Shown in pieces: positions 1 through 5,694 of a stretch of DNA of 11,820 bases. The position numbers and the translations under genes were made by a program. The notes beneath the pieces are model-generated. The model was not told the origin of the DNA. It did not search any database and worked only from the letters and a program-made list of their open reading frames with translations. The first letter of the stretch is position 1; each line of letters begins with the position of its first letter. Source of the stretch: SIG578 sp964508295 (GTDB lineage: Bacteria; Bacillota; Clostridia; Oscillospirales; Ruminococcaceae); contig CAZDSQ010000053.1 in the NCBI GenBank assembly GCA_964508295.1, positions 1-11,820 on the forward strand, written 5' to 3'.

Positions 1-414
1 ACCAACGGGGATGTTTGCTAAAGGAAGTGCATTACCGGGCTTAATGTCAGCCTCTGCGCCGGAAACAACGGTGTCACCAACGCTCAGGCCAACGGGAGCC
101 AGAATGTATCTTCTCTCTTTGTCAGCGTACTCAACGAGTGCGATGTGTGCGCTTCTGTTAGGATCGTACTCAATAGCGATAACGGTTGCGGGCATTGCTA
201 CCTTATCTCTCTTGAAGTCGATAATTCTGTATTTTCTCTTATTTGCTCCGCCACGATGTCTGACAGTGATACGACCATAGCTGTTTCTGCCGTTGGTCTT
301 ATTGTTTTTAGCAAGCAGTGATTTCTCAGGAGCTTTCTTGGTGAGCTGGCTGAAATCTGCAACTGTCATCTGACGTCTTGCCGGAGTAGTAGGCTTATAG
401 CTCTTTAATGCCAT
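1..414 (-). CDS. rplB: 50S ribosomal protein L2, N-terminal part (runs off the left edge)
   Basis: L2 is a primary 23S rRNA-binding protein needed for subunit association and for the peptidyl transferase centre. The 138 visible codons begin MALKSYKPTTPARRQMTV and contain the family signature HRGGANKRKYRIIDFKRDK near residues 53-71, followed by the OB-fold stretch AIEYDPNRSAHIALV. The ATG at 412-414 (complement) is preceded by a GGAGAG Shine-Dalgarno sequence. The gene is the fifth of the S10 operon here (rpsJ-rplC-rplD-rplW-rplB). It lies 77 bp after rplW, a gap with no convincing terminator or promoter, so it should be cotranscribed. The C-terminal half is outside the window. The family assignment is secure. 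Confidence 0.98.
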   Translation of the reverse strand, partial: MALKSYKPTTPARRQMTVADFSQLTKKAPEKSLLAKNNKTNGRNSYGRITVRHRGGANKRKYRIIDFKRDKVAMPATVIAIEYDPNRSAHIALVEYADKERRYILAPVGLSVGDTVVSGAEADIKPGNALPLANIPVG

Positions 415-491
415 TTGTTTCACTCTCCTATTCGGCTTTGCGGGCTTCGGCATTTGAAACCCATAACCTGCCGCTTATGTTGTTGATTTAA

Positions 492-788
492 TTAGGCAAG
501 GTTGTCGAAGAACTCGATGGTCTTGGAGCCTTCAGTAACTGTAACGATTGCCTTTTTCCAATCAGGACGATAGCCTTCGTTTCTGCCCATTCTCTTGAGC
601 TTACCGTTGCAGTTCATAACGCAGACCTTCTTAACGATAACTCCGGGGAAGATCTCCTCGCAAGCTCTCTTAATGTCGATCTTAGTAGCGTCTTTTGCAA
701 CAGCAAAGGTGTATTTCTTAGAAGCAAGACCCGAAACGCTCTCTTCAGTAATGATGGGCTTTAAAATAATGTCGCGGGCTGTTTTCAT
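492..788 (-). CDS. rplW: 50S ribosomal protein L23
   Basis: L23 binds domain III of 23S rRNA at the exit of the peptide tunnel, where it docks trigger factor and SRP. The 98-residue protein has normal length. It starts MKTARDIILKPIITEESV, the usual KPxxTEKS-like N-terminus, and ends with an EGYRPDWKKAIVTV segment typical of the C-terminal beta strands. Its ATG overlaps the stop codon of rplD in an ATGA arrangement (785-788), so the two are probably translationally coupled. It belongs to the minus-strand S10 operon between rplD and rplB. Nothing is unusual in length or composition. Confidence 0.98.
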   Translation of the reverse strand: MKTARDIILKPIITEESVSGLASKKYTFAVAKDATKIDIKRACEEIFPGVIVKKVCVMNCNGKLKRMGRNEGYRPDWKKAIVTVTEGSKTIEFFDNLA

Positions 789-1411
789 TTGTCATACACC
801 TCCTGAATTTTGAGTGCAGCATCTTTTGCCAAGATGAGCTTATCGTGGTTTAAGATGTCGTAGGTGCTGATGGTGTTGTAAAGTGCAGTTGTAACTCCGG
901 GGATGTTAGCTGCGCTCTTAACAACTGCGTTGTCAACAGCGGGCATAACGATGAGAGCCTTTTTGTCTGCGCCGAGCGCCTTCAGCATTTCAACCATCTT
1001 CTTGGTTTTGATCTCCTCGAAGGAAATCTTGTCAACAACAATCAGGTCCTTGTCAAGCACCTTGCTGGAAAGTGCAGAAAGAAGAGCAAGTTTTCTTACC
1101 TTCTTGTTGAGTGAGTATCTGTAATCACGGGGCTTGGGGCCGAGGGCGATACCGCCGTGTCTCCACTGGGGAGCGCGGATCGAACCCTGACGAGCGTGTC
1201 CGGTACCCTTCTGTCTCCAAGGCTTACGTCCGCCGCCTCTGACCTCTGTTCTGGTAAGAGTTGACTGGGTGCCCTGTCTCTGATTGGCGAGGTAATTAAC
1301 AACTGCCTCATGCATTACTGCGGTGTTGGGCTCGATGCCGAACACTGTCTTGGACAGTCTCATTTTGGAAACCTCGTTGCCTGCCATATCGAATACTTTA
1401 ACCTGTGGCAT
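785..1411 (-). CDS. rplD: 50S ribosomal protein L4
   Basis: L4 is an early-assembly large-subunit protein whose extended loop lines the peptide exit tunnel. The 208 residues start MPQVKVFDMAGNEVSKMRL. They carry the tunnel-loop signature TRTEVRGGGRKPWRQKGTG followed by ARQGSIRAPQWRHGGIALGPKPRDY (about residues 53-97), which is diagnostic. The ATG is preceded by AAGGAGGAAGCACA, a strong ribosome binding site. It sits 17 bp after rplC and overlaps rplW by 4 bp. In some bacteria L4 also represses its own S10 operon through the leader. The long structured leader upstream of rpsJ makes that question relevant, but nothing here proves L4 is the effector. Confidence 0.98.
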   Translation of the reverse strand: MPQVKVFDMAGNEVSKMRLSKTVFGIEPNTAVMHEAVVNYLANQRQGTQSTLTRTEVRGGGRKPWRQKGTGHARQGSIRAPQWRHGGIALGPKPRDYRYSLNKKVRKLALLSALSSKVLDKDLIVVDKISFEEIKTKKMVEMLKALGADKKALIVMPAVDNAVVKSAANIPGVTTALYNTISTYDILNHDKLILAKDAALKIQEVYDK

Positions 1412-1428
1412 TGTGCTTCCTCCTTCCC

Positions 1429-2061
1429 TTACGCCTTAACGCTGTCGGAGATGCAAACGATTCCATTCTTGGGACCGGGGATTGCACCCTTCAGCGCGAT
1501 GAGATTGTTTTCTACATCTACTTTAACTACTTCAAGGTTCTGAACGGTAACTCTGCATGCGCCCATGTGACCGGGGAGCTTCTTACCCTTCATAACTCTT
1601 GAAGGATCGGAACAAGCGCCGTTTGAACCGGCGTGGCGGTGAACAGGGCCTGTACCGTGAGTTTCCTTAAGTCTTGCAAAACCGTGTCTCTTGATAACGC
1701 CGGCGTAGCCCTTACCTTTGCTGGTACCGACAACGTCTACCTTATCGCCGATAACGAAGGTGTCAGCCTTAATGATGTCGCCTACGTTAACTGCATCACA
1801 GTTCTCAAAACGGAATTCTCTGAGTGTTTTCTTGTTTGCTACGTTTGCCTTTGCGAAGTGTCCTTTTCTGGGACGGTTGACATTCTTTTCCTTAGCATCG
1901 CCAAAACCGAACTGCACGGCCTGATAACCGTCGTTTTCGATTGTCTTTTTCATGACGACAACACAGGGGCCTGCTTCTACAACAGTAACAGGAACTACCT
2001 TGCCCTTTTCATCAAAGAGCTGTGTCATACCGACCTTTTTGCCGATAATCGCTTTCTGCAT
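1429..2061 (-). CDS. rplC: 50S ribosomal protein L3
   Basis: L3 initiates assembly of the large subunit and reaches toward the peptidyl transferase centre. The 210-residue protein starts MQKAIIGKKVGMTQLFDEKG, the classic L3 N-terminus. It contains the conserved central block GTSKGKGYAGVIKRHGF and the tip motif HAGSNGACSDPSRVMKGKKLPGHMG. A TTG five codons upstream (2074-2076) is in frame, but it overlaps the GGAGGT ribosome binding site. The ATG at 2059-2061 with that site 7-8 nt upstream is therefore the chosen start. It is the second gene of the S10 operon, about 67 bp after rpsJ. Confidence 0.97.
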   Translation of the reverse strand: MQKAIIGKKVGMTQLFDEKGKVVPVTVVEAGPCVVVMKKTIENDGYQAVQFGFGDAKEKNVNRPRKGHFAKANVANKKTLREFRFENCDAVNVGDIIKADTFVIGDKVDVVGTSKGKGYAGVIKRHGFARLKETHGTGPVHRHAGSNGACSDPSRVMKGKKLPGHMGACRVTVQNLEVVKVDVENNLIALKGAIPGPKNGIVCISDSVKA

Positions 2062-2128
2062 TTTTTCTACCTCCAAAATTGGTTATTGGTTGACCCTCTC
2101 GAGCCAACATGACCTGCTCATCGAAAAC

Positions 2129-2440
2129 TTAGTATTTGATCTCGATGTCCACACCTGCAGGTAGCTGGAGCTTGGTCAGAGCGTCTACTACGTCGTTTGA
2201 AGGACGTACAACGTCGATCAGTCTCTTGTGTGTTCTCATCTCAAACTGCTCACGGCTGTCCTTGTACTTATGAACAGCACGGAGGATGGTTACGATCTCT
2301 TTCTCTGTCGGAAGAGGAATAGGTCCTGAAACCTTTGCGCCGGCTTTTCTTGCTGTTTCAACAATCTTTTCTGCCGACTGGTCGACGAGCTGATGATCAT
2401 AGCCCTTAAGTCTGATTCTGATTTTCTGAGTAACTGCCAC
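2129..2440 (-). CDS. rpsJ: 30S ribosomal protein S10
   Basis: S10 is a 30S head protein that also serves as NusE in transcription antitermination. The 103-residue product has the standard length and sequence. It starts AVTQKIRIRLKGYDHQLVD and carries the family block GPIPLPTEKEIVTILRA and THKRLIDVVRPS. The start codon is GTG (2438-2440), preceded 8 nt away by GGGAGG (2449-2454); no better in-frame start exists. It is the first gene of the S10 operon and follows a leader of about 335 nt that carries a premature terminator (2559-2594). A likely promoter lies at 2781-2809. Expression is therefore probably set partly by attenuation in the leader. Confidence 0.98.
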   Translation of the reverse strand: MAVTQKIRIRLKGYDHQLVDQSAEKIVETARKAGAKVSGPIPLPTEKEIVTILRAVHKYKDSREQFEMRTHKRLIDVVRPSNDVVDALTKLQLPAGVDIEIKY

Positions 2441-2775
2441 TAAAATCGCCTCCCTTTACTTTGTCGGGGCAACGGTTATCAATACTTTGATGTCCAAATC
2501 GCCGTTCTGCCTATATATTTGTTTTTCCACGGCGCCGTGTGTTTCACTTCCGCTCATGAAAAAACCGAAAAACTTGCAACCCCAAGTTTTCCGGACAGAA
2601 CAACATAACTTACCTACCAAATGGCTCGCAAAGGCATAATGCAGCCACTCGGTTAATACACAGGACCTGTGTCGGTATTGATGTCGCCCGGTTTTAAATC
2701 GGACATACTCGGCGGAAATTACCTGCCATACCGGCAGCAACCTCCCGCTTCATCGCATATCTGTGCAGTCTCGCT
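2441..2775 (-). ncRNA. Candidate structured leader RNA of the S10 operon
   Basis: This is the roughly 335-nt stretch between the predicted transcription start and the GTG of rpsJ. Reading along the RNA there are several hairpins. The first (2712-2748) has a GCGG-(G)-AGGUU arm pairing with AAUUUCCGC, with an inner CUGCC/GGCAG stem. Next comes AUGUC/GACAU around 2669-2706. Then ACACAG/CUGUGU lies around 2657-2672, followed by a GUGGCU/AGCCAU stem around 2622-2650. A strong intrinsic terminator at 2559-2594 follows. Downstream of it is a 12-nt palindrome, CACGGCGCCGTG (2528-2539). The pairings are read directly from sequence; a regulatory role and any ligand (L4 or other) are inference. A continuous 94-codon frame through this region lacks coding support. 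Confidence 0.6.
2559..2594 (-). terminator. Premature intrinsic terminator (attenuator) in the S10 leader
   Basis: On the minus strand a 12-bp stem pairs CCGGAAAACUUG with CAAGUUUUUCGG (one G-U pair) around a 6-nt loop, and is followed at once by six U residues. It lies about 180 nt after the predicted start of transcription and about 120 nt before rpsJ, so it must be read through for the S10 operon to be expressed. The shape is that of a transcription attenuator. No clear competing antiterminator was found by eye; an upstream AAGUU could pair with the AACUU of the first arm. Confidence 0.75.
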
Positions 2776-2780
2776 CGATT

Positions 2781-2809
2781 ATTATACCAAACCCAAAACA
2801 AAATTGCAA
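2781..2809 (-). promoter_or_regulatory. Sigma-A-type promoter of the S10 operon
   Basis: On the minus strand there is a -35 box TTGCAA (2804-2809), a 17-bp spacer, and a perfect -10 box TATAAT (2781-2786). Transcription would start near 2775. The DNA upstream of the -35 box (about 2810-2960) is very AT-rich with A/T tracts, which could act as an UP element as expected for a strong ribosomal promoter. It is divergent from the plus-strand promoter at 2972-2999. Confidence 0.8.
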
Positions 2810-2971
2810 GCTTTTTTTTAGAAAATCGAGAGAATTTTTTAAGATTTTTTTGTATAGTTTGCACAAAGGTTTTTATACGACTTTTTTCAACATTTTTCGT
2901 TATATATTATATATAAGGAAGAAACTTTTTATTTTCAAGCACTTTTTGTCCTTTTTAGTGCTAATACTGTC

Positions 2972-2999
2972 TTGACTTTAAATCTTATAATGCTACAAT
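2972..2999 (+). promoter_or_regulatory. Likely promoter of the phosphatase-fold gene
   Basis: A -35 box TTGACT (2972-2977) and a -10 box TACAAT (2994-2999) are separated by 16 bp. A TATAAT also occurs at 2986-2991, but it lacks a -35 at proper spacing, so the first pair is preferred. The interval from 2810 to 2970 between this and the divergent S10 promoter is AT-rich and shows no gene. Confidence 0.55.
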
Positions 3000-3026
3000 T
3001 AAGTTAAGAAACCGTGGAGGTGCATC

Positions 3027-3821
3027 ATGAAAAAACCTATTTTACTTATGACAAGCAACGTTTGCTGCTGGAACGACTCAAATTTTACCGACACCGAGCC
3101 TCAGAACGCTATATGCAGAAGACTTCCCAGAATGAAGGCGCTTTACAAAAAATATATGCCCGACCTTATCGGTGCTCAGGAAGTTACAATGACCTGGAAG
3201 AATTATCTTACCGAGGCTATGAGCGAGTACGGCATCGTCGGCGAGCCGCGCGAGGCTATTATCGACCCCGAGCATACCGCTATTTTATATAAAAAGGAAC
3301 GCTTTGAACTATTAGAAACTAAAACCTTTGCTCTTTCCGAGAGCGGCGAGTTTGGCTCGCTCGGCTGGGGCGAGGAATATCCGAGAATTTGTACATACGC
3401 TATTTTAAAGGACAAGGAAAGCGGAGACAGACTCGCATTCTTTAACTCCCACCTTGCGCTTCGTGACGAGGCAAGATGTGAAAACTTAAAGCTTATCTTT
3501 GAGCACATCAAGAAGTTTGATCTGCCCACTCTGCTTACCGGCGATTTCAACACCTCAGAGACTTCCGCTCCTTACAAGCTTTGTATAGACACCATTTTTG
3601 ATGACACCAAGTACATCGCCAAAGACAGCGACAGCGGATACACCTACCACAATTACGATGACGAAAAATACACAGGCAGGCTCAAGGACTCCCCCATTGA
3701 CTACTGTATGTGCAGTAAGGGCGATTTTGAGGTTGAAAGTTACAAGATTGTAAGAGATAAGATGGACGGTCTGCCCGTTTCCGACCACTACCCCGTTATA
3801 GCAAAGCTGACACTTAAATAA
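3027..3821 (+). CDS. Endonuclease/exonuclease/phosphatase (EEP) superfamily protein
   Basis: This 264-residue protein belongs to the Mg-dependent EEP fold (DNase I, exonuclease III, sphingomyelinase and inositol phosphatase relatives). All superfamily landmarks are visible in order: N11 in the first strand (LLMTSNVCCWN), QE at 51-52 (DLIGAQEV), H142 in FFNSHLALR, GDFN at 172-175, D225 in SPIDY, and the terminal SDHYPV with D253 and H254. It therefore looks catalytically intact. It has no signal peptide and is presumably cytoplasmic. The substrate cannot be told from sequence. It is a single-gene unit with a ribosome binding site GGAGG at 3016-3020 and its own promoter. It ends at a terminator shared with the convergent trpB. 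An overlapping reading frame starting at 3014 lacks these motifs. Confidence 0.9.
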   Translation: MKKPILLMTSNVCCWNDSNFTDTEPQNAICRRLPRMKALYKKYMPDLIGAQEVTMTWKNYLTEAMSEYGIVGEPREAIIDPEHTAILYKKERFELLETKTFALSESGEFGSLGWGEEYPRICTYAILKDKESGDRLAFFNSHLALRDEARCENLKLIFEHIKKFDLPTLLTGDFNTSETSAPYKLCIDTIFDDTKYIAKDSDSGYTYHNYDDEKYTGRLKDSPIDYCMCSKGDFEVESYKIVRDKMDGLPVSDHYPVIAKLTLK

Positions 3822-3826
3822 AAAAC

Positions 3827-3866
3827 AAAAAGCCTGCCGCTTGGCAGGCTTTTCGTTTTGTTTTTT
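3827..3866. terminator. Bidirectional terminator between the EEP gene and trpB
   Basis: The stem AGCCTGCC / GGCAGGCT (3831-3838 and 3843-3850) with a GCTT loop is extended by A/T pairs on both sides. A T-rich run follows on the plus strand (TTTTCGTTTTG), and an equivalent U-run follows on the minus strand (complement of 3821-3830). It ends both converging genes, whose stop codons lie within a few bases of the stem. Confidence 0.9.
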
Positions 3867-5085
3867 ATCTTATGCCGTAATTTTCAATTACATAGTCCAT
3901 ATCCTTATCGCCTCTACCCGAAAGGTTGATAAGAACGGAACCGTGGTCCATGGTCTTTGCAAGTTTCATGCCGAATGCGACGGCGTGCGAGCTTTCGATA
4001 GCGGGGATGATACCCTCAAGGCGAGAAAGCTTATAGAAGGCATCAATAGTCTCCTCGTCGTCGATAACGTCGTATTTAACTCTTCCGATCTCCTGAAGGA
4101 AGGCGTGCTCGGGGCCGGACGAGGGATAATCAAGTCCGCTGGCTACCGAGTAAACGGGGGCGGGCTCGCCGTTTTCGTCCTTAAGCATAATGCTGTTAAA
4201 GCCGTGCATAATTCCCTCGGTGCCGTATTTTAAGCTTGCGGCGTGGTCGCCGAGCTTGGGACCGCGGCCGAGAGGCTCAATGCCGTAAATATCAACGGGG
4301 TCATTTAAAAATCCCGCAAAAAGACCTGCAGCGTTTGAACCGCCGCCAACGCAGGCAACTATAGAGGTGGGCAGGTGGCCTGTCATTTCGATAAACTGCT
4401 CTCTTGCCTCAATTCCGACAACGCTCTGGAAGTCGCGCACCATCATCGGAAAGGGGTGGGGACCTAAAACAGAGCCGATGCAGTAGATAGAATCCTTATA
4501 CTCCTTGCTGTAAGCATCAAAAGCGGCGTCGACCGCTTCCTTTAAGGTCTGCAGTCCGTGGGTAACCTCGACAACGTTTGCGCCGAGAATCTTCATACGG
4601 GCAACGTTAGGAGCCTGCTTTTTAATATCAACAGACCCCATATAGATATCGCACTCAAGACCAAAGTAAGCGGCGGCGGTTGCCAAGGCAACACCGTGCT
4701 GACCCGCTCCGGTTTCAGCAATTACCTTTTTCTTGCCCATATACTTTGCTAGCAGAGCCTCACCCATACAGTGATTGAGTTTATGAGCACCCGAGTGGTT
4801 TAAGTCCTCACGCTTTGCGTAAAGCTGGACCTTGCCGCCGAGAGCGTCCGAAAGTCTTTCAAGATGGGTAACGGGTGTGGGTCTGCCCTGAAACTCTTTT
4901 CTGATTCTGCGAAGCTCGGCAATAAACTTTCTCGACTGGCAGATAGAGTAATAAGCCTCGGTGATCTCAGCCATAGCATTTTTAAGCTTATCATCTACGA
5001 AAACTCCGCCGTACTTGCCGAAATATCCGTCCTTATCGGGATAGTTATTAAAATAGGTGTCAAAATTTACGTTGTTAAAATTCAT
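3865..5085 (-). CDS. trpB: Tryptophan synthase beta subunit
   Basis: TrpB is a PLP enzyme that joins indole and L-serine to make L-tryptophan, normally as an alpha2-beta2 complex with TrpA. The 406 residues match the usual length of TrpB1-type proteins. Visible motifs are GRPTPVTHLERLS (67-79), the PLP lysine K102 in NHSGAHKLNH (family consensus HTGAHK), catalytic E124 in IAETGAGQHGVA, the phosphate-binding GGGSNA (247-252), GLDYPSSGPEH (318-327) and S389 in LSGRGDKD. The ATG at 5083-5085 follows AAGGAG by 7 nt. An in-frame upstream extension to 5139 has no ribosome binding site. No trpA or other trp gene adjoins it. Transcription is controlled by the Trp T-box upstream, and a 10-codon ORF precedes it. 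Confidence 0.97.
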   Translation of the reverse strand: MNFNNVNFDTYFNNYPDKDGYFGKYGGVFVDDKLKNAMAEITEAYYSICQSRKFIAELRRIRKEFQGRPTPVTHLERLSDALGGKVQLYAKREDLNHSGAHKLNHCMGEALLAKYMGKKKVIAETGAGQHGVALATAAAYFGLECDIYMGSVDIKKQAPNVARMKILGANVVEVTHGLQTLKEAVDAAFDAYSKEYKDSIYCIGSVLGPHPFPMMVRDFQSVVGIEAREQFIEMTGHLPTSIVACVGGGSNAAGLFAGFLNDPVDIYGIEPLGRGPKLGDHAASLKYGTEGIMHGFNSIMLKDENGEPAPVYSVASGLDYPSSGPEHAFLQEIGRVKYDVIDDEETIDAFYKLSRLEGIIPAIESSHAVAFGMKLAKTMDHGSVLINLSGRGDKDMDYVIENYGIR

Positions 5086-5126
5086 AGTAATTCTCCTTAT
5101 TATATATGTAGGTTTTTGTGTCTTTT

Positions 5127-5159
5127 TTAGGGGCACCATCGCCTTGTTAATAGATACAT
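5127..5159 (-). CDS. Possible 10-residue leader peptide before trpB
   Basis: Just after the T-box terminator, AAGGTG (5165-5170) is followed 5 nt later by an ATG that opens MYLLTRRWCP and then TAA. The ribosome binding site and spacing are good, and the peptide includes one Trp codon after two Arg codons (AGG, CGA). About 30 A-rich nucleotides then lead to the trpB ribosome binding site, with no terminator hairpin. It could be a trp-sensing leader peptide or a translation-coupling ORF. It could also be a chance ORF, and its expression is unproven. Confidence 0.4.
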   Translation of the reverse strand: MYLLTRRWCP

Positions 5160-5173
5160 AAAATCACCTTTTC

Positions 5174-5209
5174 AAAAAATAAATCCTGTCCCAAAATTTT
5201 GGGACAGGA
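5174..5209 (-). terminator. T-box terminator upstream of trpB
   Basis: A perfect 13+13 inverted repeat (TCCTGTCCCAAAA and its complement, 5184-5209) is followed on the minus strand by a U-rich run, UUUAUUUUUU. It lies immediately after the T-box antiterminator sequence, as expected for a transcription-terminating T-box. Confidence 0.93.
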
Positions 5210-5402
5210 ATAAACCTGCGGTGCCACCCAAGTTGATGAAAGATCATCCGCTCTGCCTCATACCGTTATATGAGCCGCACTGTAACGGGTGCATCCCGTC
5301 GGCTACTACTAACGCTCTGCGCTTTCGGCCGCCCTCATAGGCCCATTCACCAAATCTTTCACTACCGCATTTCCACCGACAGCGGCTCTCTTTAAGCTTC
5401 CG

Positions 5403-5618
5403 ATAATGACTATGTTTATGTCGAAATATGGCAATGCCTTATTTCGACAGCGAATTCTCTGAATTCGCAAACAATTACCAAAAGTAATTGAACATATTCA
5501 TTTCAATGATATCGAAGTTGCAAAAATCGTCTTAAAAACGAATTTTGCAACATAGAGCCGATTTTCATCGGCTATGTCGAGAAATTAGGTTAATTTCTCG
5601 ACATTCGATAGTCATTAT
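5403..5618. mobile_element. MITE-like multi-hairpin element inserted within the T-box
   Basis: The 216-bp block is bounded by an 11-bp perfect inverted repeat ATAATGACTAT / ATAGTCATTAT (5403-5413 and 5608-5618). The repeat extends imperfectly to about 25 bp through ATGTCGA(G)AAAT. Inside are seven adjoining hairpins: 5419-5449 (10 bp plus 3), 5450-5468 (8 bp), 5472-5490 (7 bp), 5494-5512 (weaker), 5517-5551 (9 bp plus 4), 5556-5573 (7 bp) and 5575-5603 (12 bp). It has no ORF of note. The sequence to the right (5619-5642) and to the left (below 5403) are the two halves of one T-box Stem I, so this is an insertion. Terminal TA dinucleotides would fit an IS630/mariner-type target, but the ends are palindromic, so this is uncertain. 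It could instead be a structured RNA domain. Confidence 0.7.
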
Positions 5619-5657
5619 AAGGTTACTCTTCCTAATCGTAGGTTTTCTCTTTTCTGC

Positions 5658-5686
5658 ATAATATCACTTTATTCGGGGTTTGTCAA
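5658..5686 (-). promoter_or_regulatory. Promoter of the T-box/trpB transcript
   Basis: On the minus strand a perfect -35 TTGACA (5681-5686), a 17-bp spacer and a -10 TATTAT (5658-5663) place the transcription start near 5650. This is just ahead of the conserved 5' end of the T-box. The -35 box starts 8 bp after the stop codon of the upstream Dabb gene. Confidence 0.88.
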
Positions 5687-5694
5687 GGGTTTTA

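Larger units (their letters stand above)
5174..5650 (-). ncRNA. T-box riboswitch, tRNA-Trp specific, interrupted in Stem I by an inserted element
   Basis: T-box leaders sense uncharged tRNA and allow readthrough of a terminator. Reading along the RNA, the first part has the Stem I base with CCUACGAUUAGG and the loop strand AAGAGUAACC (5621-5642). A 216-nt multi-hairpin insertion (5403-5618) follows. The rest of Stem I then has the AGAGAG bulge region, a distal hairpin CCGC/GCGG, and the specifier side GGUGAA-UGG-GCCUAUGAG. UAGG/CCUA and the K-turn GAU/UGAG frame the specifier loop. The specifier is UGG (5343-5345), tryptophan. After it come AGUAG, the ACGGG/CCCGU stem, and the T-box GGGUGGCACCGC (5218-5229). 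Its UGGC would pair with a GCCA tRNA end, consistent with G73 of bacterial tRNA-Trp. It regulates trpB. Confidence 0.92.

Noticed and set aside
2694..2729. 11-codon ORF MAGNFRRVCPI early in the S10 leader
   Set aside because: The ATG lies in the loop region of the first leader hairpin with the ribosome binding site in its stem and at long spacing. There is no evidence of translation, and it is too short to judge.
2456..2740. 94-codon open frame covering the S10 leader
   Set aside because: It starts at TTG directly abutting a GGGAGG with no spacing, runs through the leader hairpins and the terminator, and its translation has no recognisable family pattern. It is better explained as structured untranslated leader.
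2986..2991. TATAAT upstream of the EEP gene as its -10 box
   Set aside because: No -35 box is found 16-18 bp upstream. The TTGACT at 2972 is only 8 bp away, so TACAAT at 2994-2999 is the better partner.
3841..4233. 130-codon plus-strand frame over the end of trpB
   Set aside because: It starts inside the terminator and is antisense to conserved trpB codons, so it is a shadow frame.
5295..5320. GUU or AGU before AGUAG read as the T-box specifier (Val or Ser)
   Set aside because: That AGUAG belongs to the region after Stem I. The true specifier lies in GAA-xxx ahead of UAUGAG, giving UGG, which also fits the trpB gene; the UGGC bulge disfavours Val in addition.
5419..5603. CRISPR-like array or tRNA cluster in the hairpin-rich region
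   Set aside because: The hairpins differ in sequence and length, there are no equal-length spacers or direct repeats, and no tRNA cloverleaf with a CCA end or TTCGA arm was found.
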